49,484 nt of DNA from Segatella copri (GTDB lineage Bacteria > Bacteroidota > Bacteroidia > Bacteroidales > Bacteroidaceae): contig NZ_VZAD01000088.1 of the NCBI RefSeq assembly GCF_009495355.1, positions 1 through 49,484 on the forward strand. Direction: 5' to 3'. The notes under the pieces are model-generated. The model ran no database searches and had not been told where the DNA came from. It was given only the letters and a program-made list of their open reading frames with translations. Below, one piece after another: positions 17,147 to 25,910 of this stretch. The stretch's first letter is position 1. Each line of letters opens with the position of its first letter. The position numbers and the translations under genes are program-made.

Positions 17147-17177
17147 TTTGTAGTTTCATCCTATTGTGTTATCTTTG
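17147..17177 (+). promoter_or_regulatory. Promoter of the small membrane protein gene
   Basis: TTTG (17147-17150), 19 nt, TATCTTTG (17170-17177). The ATG at 17182 lies only 4 nt past the box, so the mRNA is probably leaderless or nearly so. Confidence 0.8.
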
Positions 17178-17181
17178 CAGC

Positions 17182-17397
17182 ATGAAAATGAATTTTGACA
17201 GAAAAAAAGCATTGGTCTTCCTGATTGTTATCGGCGGACTGATTTATATTACCAAGGTAGGGTTGGGAATGACGGCGCTCAATTCTTTCCTTGCTACACT
17301 TGGTGTGTTGCTCATCTTGTTTGTGGGCGATAACTTCGCTCAGCAGATAGATAACTGGCTGAAACGTCGAAAGATGAATCAGGAAAACGAAGAATAG
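17182..17397 (+). CDS. Small two-TM membrane protein, function unknown
   Basis: This 71-aa protein has a short basic N-terminus (MKMNFDRKK), two hydrophobic segments (about 10-26 and 30-46) and a charged cytoplasmic-looking tail (WLKRRKMNQENEE). I do not recognise a family. The start is set by the promoter: the upstream open frame to 17134 would lie before the transcription start. It lies 23 bp before the AmgK/RapZ-like fusion gene and may be cotranscribed with it. Confidence 0.7.
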   Translation: MKMNFDRKKALVFLIVIGGLIYITKVGLGMTALNSFLATLGVLLILFVGDNFAQQIDNWLKRRKMNQENEE

Positions 17398-17420
17398 TAG
17401 ATATTTAAATGAAGTAAAGA

Positions 17421-18962
17421 GTGGAACAGTTAGTCAACCTTTATAGTTCTTGGGCAGGCGAGGAGCCTGCAAGTGTGGTCAAGTTGCCTGGTCAGGGAAG
17501 CAACAGGCAGTATTTCCGATTTGTCAAGCAGGACGGCAGCAGCGTCATTGGTGTCATCGGAACGAGTCGAGATGAGAATCATGCTTTCATCTATATGTCA
17601 CGTCACTTTACGCTCCGAAAGTTGCCGGTGCCTAAGGTCCTGGCTGTCAGCGATGATGAGTCGCGCTATCTGCAGACCGACTTGGGCGATGTGTCGCTCT
17701 TTGATGCCATCAAGGGTGGACGTGAAGCTGGCGGAAGATACAACCAAAAGGAAAAGGAACTTCTGAAGAGAACCATTCGCGAGTTGCCCAACATTCAGCT
17801 CCGAGGAGCACGTGGAATGGATTGGAACAACTGCTATCCTCAGCCCGAGTTTGATATCGACAGCGTACTTTTCGACTTGAATTACTTCAAGTACTGTTTC
17901 CTGAAACCCACCGACCTTGATTTCCATGAGTTGAAGTTGGAAGCTAATTTCCGCCTTTTTGCCAAAGACCTGACTTCCGAACAGATGGACTGTTTCCTAT
18001 ATCGAGATTTTCAGGCTCGCAACATAATGCTTGACGAAAATGGCAATCCGTACTTTATTGATTTCCAGGGTGGGCGTAAAGGACCTTTCTACTACGATTT
18101 GGCTTCTTTCCTCTGGCAGGCATCGGCAAAGTATCCTTTCAAGTTGCGACGTGAACTCGTATGGGAATATTACCAGTCGCTGAAGAACTATACTGAGGTA
18201 CCTTCTGTCCGTCATTTTGTCAACCGTCTGAGTCTTTTCGTCCTCTTCCGTACGTTGCAGGTATTGGGTGCCTATGGCTTCCGTGGATACTTCGAGCGCA
18301 AGAAGCATTTCCTTGACAGTATTCCTCCTGCCATTCAGAATCTTCGTGACCTGCTGAAAATGGGCGATAAGGTGTTCCCTTATCCTTATATGATGGATAT
18401 GCTTCGCCGCCTTACCGAGCTGCCGCAGTTTACCCGCATAGAGAAGTCGGCTGTCAACCGTGCTGATGGTTATCGCACAGCCGATACCAATATCTACACT
18501 TCGCATCCGCAGGATGGTCCTGCCACCTTCTCCAAGTATGATGGCAAGGGACCTTTGGTGGTAAGGGTGTTCAGCTTCTCCTATAGGAAAGGTATTCCCG
18601 AAGACCCATCAGGCAATGGAGGCGGTTATGTCTTCGATTGTCGCAGCACCCATAACCCCGGCCGATACGAGCCATACAAGAAACTGACGGGTCTCGACGA
18701 GCCAGTCATCCGATTCTTGGAGGATGATGGCGAGATACTGACCTTCCTCGATAGTGTTTATCGCCTTGCCGACCATCATGTCAACCGATATATTCAGCGA
18801 GGCTTCACCTCTCTGATGTTCTGCTTCGGCTGTACAGGCGGTCAGCACCGTAGTGTCTATTCAGCCCAGCATCTTGCCGAGCATATTCATGAGAAGTTCG
18901 GTGTTGAGGTGAGAATCTGTCATCGCGAACAGCAGATAGAGCAAGTGCTTCCTGCAGAATAA
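17421..18962 (+). CDS. Fusion of APH/AmgK-like sugar kinase and RapZ C-terminal domain
   Basis: The 513-aa protein joins two domains. Residues ~1-330 form an aminoglycoside-phosphotransferase fold kinase with catalytic loop YRDFQARNIM (194-203) and metal-binding IDFQGG (213-218), as in AmgK-type kinases that phosphorylate MurNAc/GlcNAc at C1. Residues ~378-505 match the RapZ C-terminal domain with FSFSYRKGIP, VFDCR, NPGRYEP..LTGLD, GCTGGQHRSVY (470-480) and HRE. In E. coli that domain binds glucosamine-6-phosphate and the small RNA GlmZ. It starts with GTG at 17421, with no in-frame ATG before the domain. A MurU-like gene follows, supporting a role in peptidoglycan sugar recycling. That role is inferred. 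Confidence 0.85.
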   Translation: MEQLVNLYSSWAGEEPASVVKLPGQGSNRQYFRFVKQDGSSVIGVIGTSRDENHAFIYMSRHFTLRKLPVPKVLAVSDDESRYLQTDLGDVSLFDAIKGGREAGGRYNQKEKELLKRTIRELPNIQLRGARGMDWNNCYPQPEFDIDSVLFDLNYFKYCFLKPTDLDFHELKLEANFRLFAKDLTSEQMDCFLYRDFQARNIMLDENGNPYFIDFQGGRKGPFYYDLASFLWQASAKYPFKLRRELVWEYYQSLKNYTEVPSVRHFVNRLSLFVLFRTLQVLGAYGFRGYFERKKHFLDSIPPAIQNLRDLLKMGDKVFPYPYMMDMLRRLTELPQFTRIEKSAVNRADGYRTADTNIYTSHPQDGPATFSKYDGKGPLVVRVFSFSYRKGIPEDPSGNGGGYVFDCRSTHNPGRYEPYKKLTGLDEPVIRFLEDDGEILTFLDSVYRLADHHVNRYIQRGFTSLMFCFGCTGGQHRSVYSAQHLAEHIHEKFGVEVRICHREQQIEQVLPAE

Positions 18963-18987
18963 GTTTTTCTTTTGTAATCAATTAATG

Positions 18988-19033
18988 GCGTGCAAATTTG
19001 GCTATTTCGTAAAAAGTTAGTAAATTTGCACGC
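18988..19033 (+). promoter_or_regulatory. Promoter of murU-like gene inside a 12-bp inverted repeat
   Basis: -33 TTTGG (18997-19001), 19 nt, -7 TAAATTTG (19021-19028). The two boxes are embedded in exact inverted arms GCGTGCAAATTT (18988-18999) and AAATTTGCACGC (19022-19033), which could be an operator. Confidence 0.75.
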
Positions 19034-19052
19034 ACATTAATAGATAGCTATA

Positions 19053-19829
19053 ATGATGCAAGCAATGATTTTCGCTGCAGGTCTGGGCACTCGCCTCAAG
19101 CCACTTACCGACCGCATTCCGAAAGCTTTGGTAAGTGTGGGAGGAGAACCTTTGCTCAAACGTGTCATCTTTCGGTTGAAAGATGCTGGTTTCACTCGCA
19201 TTGTAGTGAACGTTCATCATTTTTCCAGTCAGATTATTGATTACCTACGCGATAACGACAACTTCGGTATGGATATCCGTATCAGCGACGAGACGGACAA
19301 ACTGCTCGAGACAGGTGGAGGTATCAGAAAGGCATGGCCGCTCTTCGATGCGCATGAGCCCGTCCTTATTCACAATGTGGATATATTGAGCAATGTGGAT
19401 TTGGGAAAGTTCTATCAGATAGAGACGAAGGACCTTACAGAAGAGTCGCAGGAAGCCTCACCGGAGGAAAAGCCTCTTGCAGCCCGCCTGTTGGTGAGCG
19501 AACGCAAGACAAAGCGTTATCTTCTCTTCGATGACAGTATGCGGTTGGTGGGGTGGACGAACATCGAGACAGGCGAGGTGAAGAGCCCTTATCCTCATCT
19601 CGATCCTGCCAAGTGTGAGATGTATGCCTTCTCGGGCATCCACATGGTAGCACCATCCATCTTCCCGCTGATGGAGGAAGAACCGGACAAATTCCCCATC
19701 ATGGATTTCTATCTGAAGAATTGCGACAAAGTACGCATTGAGGGATATGTGAAGAACGACCTCAGACTGATGGATGTGGGAAAGCAGGAAACGCTGAAAG
19801 AGGCAGAGGCGTTTTTATGTCAAAGTTAA
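19053..19829 (+). CDS. Sugar-phosphate nucleotidyltransferase, MurU-like
   Basis: This 258-aa GT-A-fold nucleotidyltransferase has the signature GLGTRLKPLTDRIPKA (residues 10-25), the VHHFSSQI and ETGGGIRKA blocks and HNVDILSN for metal binding. It resembles MurU, which converts MurNAc-1-phosphate to UDP-MurNAc, and position after an AmgK-like kinase supports this. A generic hexose-1-phosphate nucleotidyltransferase is the alternative. It has its own promoter and is followed 21 bp later by guaA. ATG at 19053 or 19056. Confidence 0.82.
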   Translation: MMQAMIFAAGLGTRLKPLTDRIPKALVSVGGEPLLKRVIFRLKDAGFTRIVVNVHHFSSQIIDYLRDNDNFGMDIRISDETDKLLETGGGIRKAWPLFDAHEPVLIHNVDILSNVDLGKFYQIETKDLTEESQEASPEEKPLAARLLVSERKTKRYLLFDDSMRLVGWTNIETGEVKSPYPHLDPAKCEMYAFSGIHMVAPSIFPLMEEEPDKFPIMDFYLKNCDKVRIEGYVKNDLRLMDVGKQETLKEAEAFLCQS

Positions 19830-19850
19830 AAATTTAAAGTTTAATATATT

Positions 19851-21461
19851 ATGCAACAGAAGATTATTATTTTGGATTTCGGTTCACAGACCACACAGCT
19901 GATAGGCCGTCGTGTACGTGAGCTTGATACCTTCTGCGAGATTATGCCTTACAACAAGTTTCCTAAGGACGACCCATCTGTGATTGGTGTCATCCTGAGC
20001 GGTAGTCCTTACTCCGTTCATGATCAGGAAGCTTTCAAGGTAGATCTGAGCCAGTTTATTGGTCGCATTCCTGTGCTCGGCATTTGCTATGGCGCTCAGT
20101 ATCTCTCTTATGCCCAGGGTGGAAAGGTAGAGGCTGCTGACAGCCGTGAGTATGGTCGTGCCAACTTGGAGCAGTTTGATGCCACCAATCCTCTTTTCAA
20201 GGGATTTGTAGAGAACTCTCAGGTTTGGATGAGTCATGGTGATACCATCACAGCCATCCCTGAGGACTATAAGTGCATCGCTTCTACAGCGAATGTCAAG
20301 TTTGCAGCATATGCTTCTACCAAGCAGCCTGTATGGGCTGTTCAGTTCCATCCAGAGGTGTTCCACTCTTTGCAGGGTACACAGTTGCTGAAGAACTTTG
20401 TGGTAGATATCTGTGGCAGCAAGCAGGACTGGAGTGCTGACTCTTTCGTAGAGACTACAGTGGCAGAGCTGAAGGCACAGCTGGGTGATGACAAGGTGAT
20501 CCTTGGCCTTTCTGGTGGTGTCGACTCCAGTGTGGCTGCCGTTCTTTTGAACAAGGCCATTGGCAAGAATCTTACTTGTATCTTCGTAGATCACGGTATG
20601 CTTCGCAAGAACGAGTTCCGTGATGTGATGGAGGATTACAAGTGCTTGGGTCTGAACGTGATTGGTGTGGATGCATCCGAGAAGTTCTTTGCCGACCTGG
20701 CTGGTGTGACCGATCCTGAGCAGAAGCGCAAGATTATAGGTCGCGACTTTGTGGAGGTATTCAATGCTGAGGCTAAGAAGCAGACCGGAGCCAAGTGGTT
20801 GGCACAGGGAACTATCTATCCCGACCGTATCGAGAGCTTGAATATTACTGGTAAGGTCATCAAGAGCCATCACAATGTGGGTGGTCTTCCTAAGGAGATG
20901 AACCTTCAGTTGTGCGAGCCATTGAAGTGGTTGTTCAAGGATGAGGTTCGTCGTGTAGGCCGATCTATGGGAATGCCTGAGCATCTGATTACCCGTCATC
21001 CTTTCCCAGGTCCTGGTTTGGCAGTACGTATTCTGGGTGATATTACTCCCGAGAAGGTGCGTATTCTTCAGGATGCCGATGATATCTATATCCGCGGCTT
21101 GCGTGAGTACAAGGTGAAGTTGAGTGGTGAGGAAGCCCGCCGTGTATTGGCTGCTGGTGTTCCTGCCGACATGCAGAATGGCGAGATTGAGGTTTCTCTC
21201 TACGACCAGATCTGGCAGGCAGGTACCGTATTGCTTTCTACTGTCCGTTCGGTAGGAGTGATGGGTGACGAGCGTACATACGAGCATCCTGTAGCTCTGC
21301 GTGCTGTGACCAGTACCGATGCGATGACAGCTGACTGGGCACATCTGCCTTACGACTTCATGGCAAAGGTTAGCAACGAGATTATCAACAAGGTGAAGGG
21401 TGTGAACCGCGTTTGCTACGACATCTCTTCAAAACCACCTTCGACAATCGAGTGGGAGTAA
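19851..21461 (+). CDS. guaA: GMP synthase (glutamine-hydrolysing)
   Basis: GuaA converts XMP to GMP with glutamine and ATP. The 536-aa protein has a class I glutamine amidotransferase domain (GICYGAQ with nucleophile C79; HPE at 167-169), an ATP pyrophosphatase P-loop SGGVDSS (221-227) and the C-terminal dimerisation domain ending KPPSTIEWE. It is 21 bp after the murU-like gene, so it may be cotranscribed. Confidence 0.97.
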   Translation: MQQKIIILDFGSQTTQLIGRRVRELDTFCEIMPYNKFPKDDPSVIGVILSGSPYSVHDQEAFKVDLSQFIGRIPVLGICYGAQYLSYAQGGKVEAADSREYGRANLEQFDATNPLFKGFVENSQVWMSHGDTITAIPEDYKCIASTANVKFAAYASTKQPVWAVQFHPEVFHSLQGTQLLKNFVVDICGSKQDWSADSFVETTVAELKAQLGDDKVILGLSGGVDSSVAAVLLNKAIGKNLTCIFVDHGMLRKNEFRDVMEDYKCLGLNVIGVDASEKFFADLAGVTDPEQKRKIIGRDFVEVFNAEAKKQTGAKWLAQGTIYPDRIESLNITGKVIKSHHNVGGLPKEMNLQLCEPLKWLFKDEVRRVGRSMGMPEHLITRHPFPGPGLAVRILGDITPEKVRILQDADDIYIRGLREYKVKLSGEEARRVLAAGVPADMQNGEIEVSLYDQIWQAGTVLLSTVRSVGVMGDERTYEHPVALRAVTSTDAMTADWAHLPYDFMAKVSNEIINKVKGVNRVCYDISSKPPSTIEWE

Positions 21462-21530
21462 GGCTTTCTCCCCGTGATGATTTCTTCGCGGGTAAAGATT
21501 AGAAAAGCAGATTCCTGCCATCTATACTAT

Positions 21531-21570
21531 AAATCCCTCCTTCGGGTATCATGCCTGAAGGAGGGATTTT
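21531..21570. terminator. Terminator between guaA and the SDR gene
   Basis: AAATCCCTCCTTC (21531-21543) pairs with GAAGGAGGGATTT, followed by T on the plus strand and preceded by AAA. It lies between convergent guaA and the SDR gene and can serve both, though the T-run favours guaA. Confidence 0.85.
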
Positions 21571-21581
21571 TTTGATCCATA

Positions 21582-22325
21582 TTATTGAGAGATTTTCAAC
21601 CTTGTCCACAGCCATCTTGGTATGTGACGCCAGAAGAAGACGAGGATGGCGTACCGCCAGTCTATGACTTTTACTTCTTTCCCTTTCTCAATGGCATGTA
21701 CGATGTGTCTTGCCACTTCTTCTGCTCTTAGCTGTAGCGGATATTTGCTGCCTGCAATCAGGTCGGTTGCCACAAATCCTGGCCGTAGGTCTGTTATCGA
21801 GATGGGAAGCTGGCGCATACGTGCTTGCTGGGCAAGGCATTCCAAGTAGTGGTTTTGGAATCGTTTGGTGGCCGAATAGGCTGGGGCAGCACCAAGTCCT
21901 TTTGTTCCTGCTATGGATGTGATGCAGGCAATGCGATAGTTGTGTTTCCTCTCTTTTTCCCGGACGTGAGCAGCAAACCAGTTGAATGCGGTGTCTACCA
22001 TTCTTGTGAATCCCATCCCGTTCGTTTCCACCGTCTTCAGTTCTTTCTCTATGTCGAGCTGATTGTTCTGCCATCCTATTCCGGAACTGTGGAAATACAG
22101 GTCCATGCCTCCCAACTTATCGATGAGTTGCTGTAGTTGGGTAGGAGCATTAGCAGATGTGACATCTATCTGTTGATAGCAGGTGATGCCGTCAGTCATC
22201 AGTGCCTGTAGCCTTTCTGTTCTTCTTCCGGCTATACCCACTTGCCATCCTTTGGCGGCAAGCAGTTTTGCCACTTCCATTCCGATGCCCGATGTGGCGC
22301 CCATAACGATTGCTTTCTTTGTCAT
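21582..22325 (-). CDS. Short-chain dehydrogenase/reductase
   Basis: The 247-aa SDR has the NAD(P)-binding GATSGIG motif (residues 9-15), with basic residues (GRR) after the second strand suggesting NADPH. Catalytic Ser lies in ITSIAGTKG, followed by YSATK with Tyr and Lys. A C-terminal hydrophobic, Trp-rich stretch (AILVFFWRHIPRWLW) may contact the membrane. Substrate cannot be told. It lies 60 bp downstream of the EamA transporter on the same strand. Confidence 0.88.
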   Translation of the reverse strand: MTKKAIVMGATSGIGMEVAKLLAAKGWQVGIAGRRTERLQALMTDGITCYQQIDVTSANAPTQLQQLIDKLGGMDLYFHSSGIGWQNNQLDIEKELKTVETNGMGFTRMVDTAFNWFAAHVREKERKHNYRIACITSIAGTKGLGAAPAYSATKRFQNHYLECLAQQARMRQLPISITDLRPGFVATDLIAGSKYPLQLRAEEVARHIVHAIEKGKEVKVIDWRYAILVFFWRHIPRWLWTRLKISQ

Positions 22326-22385
22326 GATTTTGTTTTGTTGATTGATAGACAGTTCCTTTTCATTCGAATGGTTTTCTTCTGCGGG

Positions 22386-23315
22386 CTATCTCTTCCCCTT
22401 GTTGATGATGTAGATGCCCGCCGTAGCCAAGGTGCCTGCAATGAGGTATTTCCTGTAGAAGGTTTCACCCAGACACAGGCATGAGGTGATGGCTCCTACC
22501 ACAGGGATGAGCGAGTTATAGATGGCCACTTTACCCACAGGATTGCAGGTAATCAGTTTGTTGTAGAGAGCAAAACTGATGGTAGAGATAGCGATGAGTA
22601 ATAGCAGGATAATAATACCCCACAGGCTTACTATGGACAGACAGCCGCCCATCCACAGGGCAGGAATCATCAGCAGGGCACCGCCAATGCTCAGCGAATA
22701 GCCCGTTCCTACAAATACATCCACCCTTTTGCTCAAACCCCTTGTCAGCAAGGAGGCACTGGCTCCACATAGCGCATTGAGGATAATCATACCATCGCCC
22801 AAGAAAGTAAATCTCCCACTTTCTTTTCCACCAAGGTTTAAGGTCAGAATGCCCACAAAACCGATGATGCAGCCTACAGCTTTGCTCCATGTCATCTTGT
22901 CACTTTTGAAGAAGAGACAGGCAAAGATTACCACCGTGAAAACACTCATCGAGTTGAGTATTGCCGAGCGTGCCCCTTGATTGTGGGAGAGTCCGAAGTA
23001 GAAGAAGGCATAATGCAAGGTGGTGTTGAGCAGTGCATAGAGGAGGATAAACCAGCCGTCAGTAGCCTTTCGTATGTTAAATCTACGATGCGAACCCTTG
23101 GCAAAGGTTAGGATAATGATGCCTGATACAAAGAATCTAATACCGGCAAATAGCATCTTGCTGCCTGTCATGTCGGTAGCTATCTTGAACTCTTCCATAC
23201 CCATCTTTATCAAAGGATAAGCCCATCCCCACGATATGGCAGCAGTAAGGGCAAAGAGGCTCACCCACATAGGGCGTTGAAATATACTGAGTGTATTTTT
23301 ATTTTTTTGTTCCAT
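22386..23315 (-). CDS. EamA/DMT-family membrane transporter
   Basis: This 309-aa protein has about ten predicted transmembrane helices in two repeated halves typical of drug/metabolite transporters of the EamA family, with AISWGWAYPLIKMG at the first helix. Substrate is unknown. A TACCTTTG box at 23347-23354 may be the minus-strand promoter, though its -33 box is poor. The SDR gene follows on the same strand. Confidence 0.87.
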   Translation of the reverse strand: MEQKNKNTLSIFQRPMWVSLFALTAAISWGWAYPLIKMGMEEFKIATDMTGSKMLFAGIRFFVSGIIILTFAKGSHRRFNIRKATDGWFILLYALLNTTLHYAFFYFGLSHNQGARSAILNSMSVFTVVIFACLFFKSDKMTWSKAVGCIIGFVGILTLNLGGKESGRFTFLGDGMIILNALCGASASLLTRGLSKRVDVFVGTGYSLSIGGALLMIPALWMGGCLSIVSLWGIIILLLLIAISTISFALYNKLITCNPVGKVAIYNSLIPVVGAITSCLCLGETFYRKYLIAGTLATAGIYIINKGKR

Positions 23316-23405
23316 TTGTTTTTTGTGTTTTCTCTATAAACTGTTGCAAAGGTAATAAGAATAATTGGTTCTCACGCATGTTCGTTCAAAAACCTACCAA
23401 TATGT

Positions 23406-23436
23406 TTTGTTCTCTTCTTTATTTTGTTTAATTTTG
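23406..23436 (+). promoter_or_regulatory. Promoter of the alpha/beta hydrolase gene
   Basis: TTTG (23406-23409), 19 nt, TAATTTTG (23429-23436), leaving a leader of about 100 nt. Confidence 0.7.
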
Positions 23437-23539
23437 CAATTCGAGGTAAGCATCGTTCTGCAGGCTATGTGTGTGCCTTACTCTGTGAGGAACGTTTGTC
23501 TTTTATGCGTAAAGTGTTTTAAAACAACTAAGTAATAGA

Positions 23540-24529
23540 ATGTATATGAAACAGAATACATACAAGAAGATCCTGGTTGCAATGATAGGTGTCATAACCT
23601 TGTTGATTGTAGCCCTGTATGGTGTGAGTCATTATATGCTCGATTATTCGCTCAGCTATCCGAAGGAAGAACGAATGACAGCCGAGCATTGGAAGACGAG
23701 AATAAAGAGTGAGTGTCCCTGGATTTCGGTCTGGATGGACTCAGTGTATCAGCATCATTGCGTGAAAGACACCTTCCTGCTGATGCCTTCTGGTTATAAG
23801 GCTCATGCCCTATATCTCTATGCCCCCAAGTCTACCGACAGAACCGCCATTGTGGTTCATGGCTACAAGGTGCGTGCCGAGGGAATGCTCCACATCGCCT
23901 ATCTCTACAATCATGATATGGGGTATAATGTGCTTCTTCCCGATCTGTATGGACATGGCAAGAGCGAGGGCGATCATATACAGATGGGGTGGAACGACCG
24001 TTGGGATGTCATCAGATGGTCGCAAGTAGCCAATGAGATTTTTAAAGTGAAGAGTGAAGAACGAAGAGTGAAGAATACGTGGCAGGTGATTCATGGCATA
24101 TCGATGGGCGCAGCTACAACGATGGCTGTATCGGGCGAGAAGACTCCGGGATATGTGAAGTGCTTTGTGGAGGATTGCGGTTATACCAGTGTGTGGGACG
24201 AGTTTGCCGCTCAGCTCAAAGACCAGTTTGGCTTGCCAGCATTCCCTTTGATGAACACCACTTCCGCGCTCTGCCTGCACAAGTATGGCTGGTCGTTTGC
24301 TGAGGCTCAGCAGATAGCCCAAGTCCGTAAGAGCACCAAACCGATGCTCTTTATCCATGGCGACAAGGATGCTTTTGTGCCTTATGCCATGCTTCGCCCC
24401 TTATATGAAGCCAAGACGAGGGGTAGAAAGGCTCTCTTCATAGCCCAAGGCTCTGTACATGCTATGGCTTACAGCGACCATCATGAAGCATATACGTATG
24501 CGGTGAAAAACTTTGTTGATTCAGAGTAA
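23540..24529 (+). CDS. Membrane-anchored alpha/beta hydrolase
   Basis: The 329-aa protein has one N-terminal transmembrane anchor (about residues 10-32) and an alpha/beta-hydrolase domain. VVHGYK is in the oxyanion region, the nucleophile elbow is GISMGAAT, HGDKDAFVP carries the acid and SVHAMAY the His. It resembles the serine aminopeptidase/esterase group common in Bacteroidota. A polar insert KVKSEERRVKNT lies just before the nucleophile strand. It is encoded by a GTGAAGAGTGAAG-type simple repeat (about 24047-24075), apparently an in-frame expansion. ATG at 23540 or 23546. Confidence 0.85.
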   Translation: MYMKQNTYKKILVAMIGVITLLIVALYGVSHYMLDYSLSYPKEERMTAEHWKTRIKSECPWISVWMDSVYQHHCVKDTFLLMPSGYKAHALYLYAPKSTDRTAIVVHGYKVRAEGMLHIAYLYNHDMGYNVLLPDLYGHGKSEGDHIQMGWNDRWDVIRWSQVANEIFKVKSEERRVKNTWQVIHGISMGAATTMAVSGEKTPGYVKCFVEDCGYTSVWDEFAAQLKDQFGLPAFPLMNTTSALCLHKYGWSFAEAQQIAQVRKSTKPMLFIHGDKDAFVPYAMLRPLYEAKTRGRKALFIAQGSVHAMAYSDHHEAYTYAVKNFVDSE

Positions 24530-24562
24530 GAATCGTATTTCAAGAATATCATTCTATTTTTT

Positions 24563-25006
24563 TTATGTTCTATGGAGTGGGGATGATTTTTTTCTCTTAC
24601 ATTCTGGGCATTCGCCTTTGATGACAAAGGAAACGGAATGGGGACAGAAACCTTCGGGCAGTTCGAAACTTGGAATATGGATGTCGTCCAGACAGAAAGA
24701 GCGCTGGCACGTCTCGCAGTAGAAGTGGATATGTCCGTCATGATGGTCGCACTTGCCCTCTTCCTCGCACAGTTCGTAGTTGAGTATGCCACGTCCGTCC
24801 TCAAAGGCATGCACCACATCATGCTCCAGGAATAAGGTGAGTGTACGGAATATGCTCGATTTGTCCATCGATGGCATCAAGGTTTCCATGTCGCCAAGGC
24901 TCATTGGGGCAGAATGACTGAGCAAAGCCTTGTACACCAATATCCTGTTGGCTGTGGGTTTGATGCCTTTTCTTGTCAACTTGTCTGTAGCTTGCTGGCT
25001 GTTCAT
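24563..25006 (-). CDS. Fur-family transcriptional regulator
   Basis: A winged-helix repressor of the Fur/Zur/PerR family, 147 aa from the ATG at 25006. An upstream GTG at 25069 would add 21 residues with no family similarity. It has the DNA-binding helix region around SSIFRTLTLFLEHDVVH, HIHFYCETC metal ligands, and two CxxC zinc-site pairs (CETC and CPEC near the C-terminus). Whether it senses Fe, Zn, Mn or peroxide cannot be decided. No clear promoter was seen. Confidence 0.88.
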   Translation of the reverse strand: MNSQQATDKLTRKGIKPTANRILVYKALLSHSAPMSLGDMETLMPSMDKSSIFRTLTLFLEHDVVHAFEDGRGILNYELCEEEGKCDHHDGHIHFYCETCQRSFCLDDIHIPSFELPEGFCPHSVSFVIKGECPECKRKKSSPLHRT

Positions 25007-25153
25007 CTCTTTGGTTACTGTTGGGTGACGGTGAAAATATGAAAGCGGGTATGTCTCTTTAATCGTCACTAAGGTGCAATAATAGCGTAGGTTCAGCAGA
25101 GTCTTTTCGTCATAGCGAAACTCTGCCGTCCCACGCCCGATAGAATATGAATG

Positions 25154-25567
25154 TTACTTGTTCTTCAACAAGTCGCGAATTTCGGTAAGGAGTTTTTCCT
25201 CTGCCGTAGGCTTAGGCTCTGGCTTGGGCTCTTCCTCCTTCTTCTTGGCAAACTTGTTGACCAGTTTGATCAGCATGAAGATACAGAAAGCCACGATGAA
25301 GAAGTCGAGGCAGGTCTGCAGGAAGTTGCCATAGTTGATGGTGGCAGCAGGCAGTTTCTCGCCGGCTACTTCCACGGTAGGAAGTGAAATTTTCAGTTCC
25401 GAGAAGTTGACACCACCGATAATCCATCCTATAGGAGGCATGATGATATCGTCTACCACCGAACTGACGATTTTGCCAAAGGCACCACCAATGATGACAC
25501 CGACAGCCATATCGAGCACATTGCCACGCATGGCGAATTGCTTGAATTCACTCAGAAATTTACTCAT
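25154..25567 (-). CDS. mscL: Large-conductance mechanosensitive channel
   Basis: MscL releases osmolytes on hypo-osmotic shock. The 137-aa protein has the N-terminal amphipathic helix ([21 protein letters not shown]), two transmembrane helices with the glycine-rich TM1 ([16 protein letters not shown]), a periplasmic loop, and a C-terminal charged helix ([12 protein letters not shown]) after a KPEPKP linker. Confidence 0.96.
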   Translation of the reverse strand: MSKFLSEFKQFAMRGNVLDMAVGVIIGGAFGKIVSSVVDDIIMPPIGWIIGGVNFSELKISLPTVEVAGEKLPAATINYGNFLQTCLDFFIVAFCIFMLIKLVNKFAKKKEEEPKPEPKPTAEEKLLTEIRDLLKNK

Positions 25568-25910
25568 CTTTTCTTTTTATTATTTTAAGTTTGACATATA
25601 CACCTTATTATATATAGGGCTGCTGCAACTGCAGTCACGCATTCATACTTTTTATTTTGCAATATGGAGTTGTCAGTATGGCCCCTTAAGGCATGAAAAG
25701 ATTGCGATATTCTGCAACATGCAGTCTTTTTTAAATAATTTAATACTCAATTCGTGTGCAAAGTTAGAAAAAAATTAGTAACTTTGCGCTCGATAAGAAA
25801 AAAAATTGCTCAAAAGTATTGCTTTTTGAATGTTTCAGCTCATTGGCAAGTGCTTCGAGGCTTATTAAGGTAAAAATTATTTTCAACCATTAATTTAAAT
25901 ATTAAACAAA
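25568..25910. promoter_or_regulatory. mscL-gap divergent intergenic region
   Basis: TAACTTTG (25779-25786) is a plus-strand -7 box for gap. Its mirror image CAAAGTTA (25760-25767) is a -7 box on the minus strand, so GCAAAGTTA/TAACTTTGC form a 9-bp inverted repeat around a 12-nt gap. A CACCTTATTATATATAG motif at about 25601-25617, upstream of mscL, also recurs elsewhere. -33 boxes are poor. No gene seen. Confidence 0.5.

Noticed and set aside
19884..21344. 486-codon minus-strand frame opposite guaA
   Set aside because: It is fully inside guaA, without recognisable motifs; a codon-bias shadow.
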